From an uncultured Bacilli bacterium (GTDB lineage Bacteria > Bacillota_I > Bacilli_A > RF39 > UBA660), in NCBI GenBank assembly GCA_944359595.1, contig CALVSV010000019.1, positions 1 to 8,121 on the forward strand: a stretch of 8,121 bases of DNA. The letters are read 5' to 3'. Of the stretch, positions 6,377 to 8,121 are shown piece after piece. A model generated the notes under the pieces. That model had not been told where the DNA came from. It was given only the letters and a program-made list of their open reading frames with translations, and did no database searches. Positions within the stretch are counted from its first letter, which is position 1. The number at the start of each line of letters is the position of its first letter. A program made the translations under genes and the position numbers.

Positions 6377-6844
6377 TTATACTTGTTTTGATAATTTATT
6401 CATCGCATTAATTAAATATATTGCAGATAAGACATAAGATATTAAAGATGGAATTATTAATATAATTAAATTAGTTCTGCTATAAAGAAAACCTATATGA
6501 AGAAACCCTAATATTGCTAAATCTAAAATTGAATAATTCCTAATTTTTTTATAATTTTCTTGTGTTATATAACTTTTCAATTTTTTAAAATGACATAATT
6601 TTATTAAATAAGCTCCCACAAAAGGTAAAATTATATACCAAACTAAACTTAATATTATCTGTAAGGATAAATTATCTACTAAAACATATTGAAGAAACAA
6701 TTCGGGCGCTAAATTTACTAATATAAGAGTGATTAAATAATCAAAACCTATAATTTGTCTTGCTTTCGAAATTTTCTTTTTTTCATCTTTTAACCTCCTT
6801 TTTAAATCTTTTTCTACATAAATATTATTTTGTTCATGATTCAT
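6377..6844 (-). CDS. Four-helix membrane protein, function unknown
   Basis: 155 residues. A charged cytoplasmic N-terminus (1-30, rich in Lys, Arg and Glu with coiled-coil character) is followed by four predicted membrane helices (about 33-54, 59-82, 105-121 and 125-146) and a short basic tail. No family is recognised. The ATG at 6844 is chosen because the strong SD AAGGAGGTGA stands 5 nt upstream. The frame is open 17 codons further, but that extension runs through the SD and the promoter -10 box and cannot be translated from this transcript. It is the first gene of the envelope operon; 56 nt with no terminator separate it from the next gene. Confidence 0.88.
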   Translation of the reverse strand: MNHEQNNIYVEKDLKRRLKDEKKKISKARQIIGFDYLITLILVNLAPELFLQYVLVDNLSLQIILSLVWYIILPFVGAYLIKLCHFKKLKSYITQENYKKIRNYSILDLAILGFLHIGFLYSRTNLIILIIPSLISYVLSAIYLINAMNKLSKQV

Positions 6845-6866
6845 ATTATTCACCTCCTTATTTTTA

Positions 6867-6895
6867 ATTATAACATCAACAACAGAAAAATACAA
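6867..6895 (-). promoter_or_regulatory. Promoter of the four-gene envelope operon
   Basis: On the minus strand TTGTAT (6895-6890), a 17-nt spacer and a perfect TATAAT (6872-6867) with TG one base upstream (extended -10). The start would be near 6860, so the leader is very short before the SD at about 6850-6859. Confidence 0.72.
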
Positions 6896-6901
6896 CAGAA
6901 A
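6879..6901. repeat. 10-bp direct repeat overlapping the envelope operon promoter
   Basis: ACAACAGAAA occurs at 6879-6888 and again at 6892-6901, a 13-bp period, covering the spacer and the -35 box of the minus-strand promoter. Tandem half-sites are a common operator form for ribbon-helix-helix proteins, and such a protein is encoded 60 bp away. Confidence 0.6.
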
Positions 6902-6959
6902 TTTCTAATTTATCATTTATTTTTCTAATGTATTAAAATATTCATAACGAGGTGATAAA

Positions 6960-7127
6960 ATGAAGTTTGTACCAAAGAATACTAAAGATAAAAATCCTTC
7001 TACATATAAAACTTTATATTTAAGAGAAGAATTAGTCAAAGATATAGAAAAGATTGCTAAAGAAAATAATACTTCATTTAATAACGTTGTAGTTAGCATG
7101 ATCGAAACTTGCTTAAAAATGAAATAG
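6960..7127 (+). CDS. Small ribbon-helix-helix (CopG/Arc-type) DNA-binding protein
   Basis: 55 residues from ATG at 6960 to TAG at 7127, with a strong SD GAGGTGAT 3-4 nt before the ATG. After a Lys-rich arm (1-16) comes a beta strand KTLYLR (17-22), helix A from about 23 to 35 (EELVKDIEKIAKE), a turn NNTSF (36-40) and helix B from about 41 to 54 (NNVVVSMIETCLKM). This is the CopG-like ribbon-helix-helix pattern of dimeric repressors, in which the strand enters the DNA major groove. It is divergent from the envelope operon and shares its 115-bp control region, so it probably regulates that operon and itself. It is also possible that it is an antitoxin-like or plasmid-type regulator, but no toxin gene adjoins it. 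A terminator follows directly. Confidence 0.88.
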   Translation: MKFVPKNTKDKNPSTYKTLYLREELVKDIEKIAKENNTSFNNVVVSMIETCLKMK

Positions 7128-7149
7128 CATTATTCAAGATTTATTATTT

Positions 7150-7179
7150 AATTAATCATTCAACATGATTAATTTTTTT
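7150..7179 (+). terminator. Terminator after the ribbon-helix-helix gene
   Basis: AATTAATCAT (7150-7159) pairs perfectly with ATGATTAATT (7165-7174) around a TCAAC loop, with seven T in a row (7173-7179) at the end of the stem. It lies 22 nt after the stop codon. Confidence 0.8.
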
Positions 7180-7261
7180 ACAAATAAAAAAATTAAAATT
7201 GATTTTTATCTATTCAAAAAGCACTCAATATCTTTATCTTTGCTGCTTTAAAGTTTTTCTA

Positions 7262-7302
7262 ACTTGTTAACAAGTCACTTCTACCATTTTACTTTGTAAA
7301 AT
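7262..7302. promoter_or_regulatory. Two inverted repeats upstream of the right-hand gene
   Basis: ACTTGTTAACAAGT (7262-7275) is a perfect 14-bp palindrome. ATTTTAC-TTT-GTAAAAT (7286-7302) is a perfect 7-bp inverted repeat. Neither is followed by a T-run on either strand, so they look more like protein-binding sites than terminators. They lie 25-65 bp before the -35 box. The rest of the 256-nt gap (7128-7383) holds no convincing gene. Confidence 0.45.
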
Positions 7303-7327
7303 AAAAAAATAAATTAGCAATCTCAGA

Positions 7328-7355
7328 TTGACAAATGAGAAAAATTTGATAAAAT
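7328..7355 (+). promoter_or_regulatory. Promoter of the right-hand gene
   Basis: A consensus -35 box TTGACA (7328-7333), a 16-nt spacer and TAAAAT (7350-7355) with TG one base upstream (extended -10). Short inverted arms TCTCA (7321-7325) and TGAGA (7336-7340) flank the -35 box and may be an operator. Transcription would start near 7362, before the SD GGGGGA at 7371-7376. Confidence 0.75.
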
Positions 7356-7383
7356 ATTTAATACTGATATGGGGGAATAAAAT

Positions 7384-8121
7384 ATGGATCAAATCAAATA
7401 TGAAAAAATCTTGACTGATTTATTAGGTTTAAGTATAGTTGAGAAGGAAAATAATGATTATTTTGAAATTTTAGATGAAGATAACAACTTGGTAGGTTAT
7501 ATTAAAAAAATAAGGGTATTTAATAAAGATAAAACTACACCTATTGCATTTAAGTTTCATACTGAAATTAAAACAGAAACAGTTAATTTTATCAATTCGC
7601 GATTAAACGATACTAATGATAATAAAACTGATATCTTTATTTACAATATTGACATAATAGAAAAAAATCAAGCTATTTCCAAAGTGATTAAAGTTAAGCT
7701 TGGAAAAAAACCTAGTTTGCTTATCATTGATCAGAATGATGATACTATGAGATTTCAAGTAGAATATGATAAACTGTATTTTAATTGTCAAAAACAATTA
7801 ATGAACAAAAAGTATGAAAATGTGGTCGTCGAAATAAAAAATTATAATGATGGTGTTGAATATAACTATAGTAGTACAATTACCGATCAAAGAAAACAAC
7901 TACAAAATCAAGGTGATAAAAAAAGTTATAGATTGTTTATTAAACAAAATCCAATATTTAGATATGAGTTAACTGTGAAAGAGCAAAAAAAAGAAAGTGG
8001 TAAAATTATTAAATCAATTGATTTTAATGAAAAAGGCTTAGACGAAAAACAAATTATAAATCGTGATGTAATTGAGACATTTGATTCTTTTAAATTTTTA
8101 ATTGAAGATTTTTTACCTTTT
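7384..8121 (+). CDS. Unrecognised soluble protein, C-terminus beyond window edge
   Basis: The frame is open from ATG at 7384 to the right edge, 246 codons with no stop; the 3' end is missing. The start follows GGGGGA by 7 nt and a near-consensus promoter. The protein starts MDQIKYEKILTDLLG. There is no signal peptide or membrane helix, and it is rich in Lys, Asp, Asn and Ile. Beta-strand-like stretches (YFEILDEDNNLVGYIKKIRV at 26-45, DIFIYNIDII at 83-92, PSLLIIDQND at 110-119, YENVVVEIKNY at 144-154) suggest repeated strand-rich units. I recognise no family or catalytic motif. The codon choice matches the rest of the window. It is a separate transcription unit; no functional link to the ribbon-helix-helix gene can be shown. 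Confidence 0.85.
   Translation, partial: MDQIKYEKILTDLLGLSIVEKENNDYFEILDEDNNLVGYIKKIRVFNKDKTTPIAFKFHTEIKTETVNFINSRLNDTNDNKTDIFIYNIDIIEKNQAISKVIKVKLGKKPSLLIIDQNDDTMRFQVEYDKLYFNCQKQLMNKKYENVVVEIKNYNDGVEYNYSSTITDQRKQLQNQGDKKSYRLFIKQNPIFRYELTVKEQKKESGKIIKSIDFNEKGLDEKQIINRDVIETFDSFKFLIEDFLPF

Noticed and set aside
6845..6895. N-terminal extension of the four-helix membrane protein by 17 codons
   Set aside because: The extension includes the SD and the promoter -10 box, so the ATG at 6844 is the real start.
6917..7099. Open frame of 60 codons on the minus strand
   Set aside because: It is antisense to the ribbon-helix-helix gene, which has a strong SD and a clear fold pattern; the antisense frame has no SD.
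7165..7251. Short ORF of 28 codons after the ribbon-helix-helix gene
   Set aside because: Its start lies inside the terminator stem, it has no SD and no recognisable composition.
7603..7797. Open frame of 64 codons on the minus strand
   Set aside because: It is antisense inside the long open gene from 7384 and lacks an SD; an AT-rich sequence gives such hydrophobic shadow frames.

Overview
The window comes from a very AT-rich, low-GC Gram-positive-type bacterium. Evidence is the Shine-Dalgarno sequences (AAGGAGG or GGTGA forms), the mraZ-rsmH-ftsL-pbp cell-division order, class B PBP with PASTA repeats, and CCA encoded in the tRNA genes. Trp is read from TGG, and TGA is used as a stop (mraZ and the 82-residue membrane protein), so this is not a Mycoplasma/Spiroplasma-type code. 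An uncultured Bacilli or Mollicutes-relative lineage is my best guess; the sequence does not fix the genus.

Left part (1-4358, all minus strand): mraZ, rsmH, ftsL and a PASTA-containing penicillin-binding protein form a tight operon from a promoter near 4330-4358. It is a shortened dcw cluster: it stops after the PBP, with no mraY, murD or ftsW following. Right after the PBP stop codon comes a good minus-strand promoter (458-486), then a leader of roughly 120 nt, then a partial gene for a secreted or membrane-anchored protein (1-331). The leader holds a sequence matching the Gram-positive LexA/SOS box, a strong hairpin, a run of eight C, a terminator-like hairpin and a palindrome covering the ribosome binding site. 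It is the most unusual piece of the window.

Middle (4463-4748, plus strand): a promoter drives two tRNA genes, one with a CAU anticodon (read as tRNA-Ile2, lysidine-modified, rather than elongator Met) and tRNA-Leu(UAG). They end at an 11-bp hairpin that can terminate transcription from both sides.

Right-centre (4771-6895, minus strand): a four-gene operon of envelope proteins. In transcription order these are a four-helix membrane protein, an 82-residue two-helix membrane protein, a DUF3137-like protein with two membrane helices, and a cysteine-rich lipoprotein. It is read from a good promoter that carries a 10-bp direct repeat. Divergent from it on the plus strand is a 55-residue ribbon-helix-helix DNA-binding protein (6960-7127), the obvious candidate regulator.

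Right end (7128-8121): a terminator, an intergenic stretch with two perfect inverted repeats, a promoter with a consensus -35 box, and the first 246 codons of an unrecognised soluble protein that runs off the edge.
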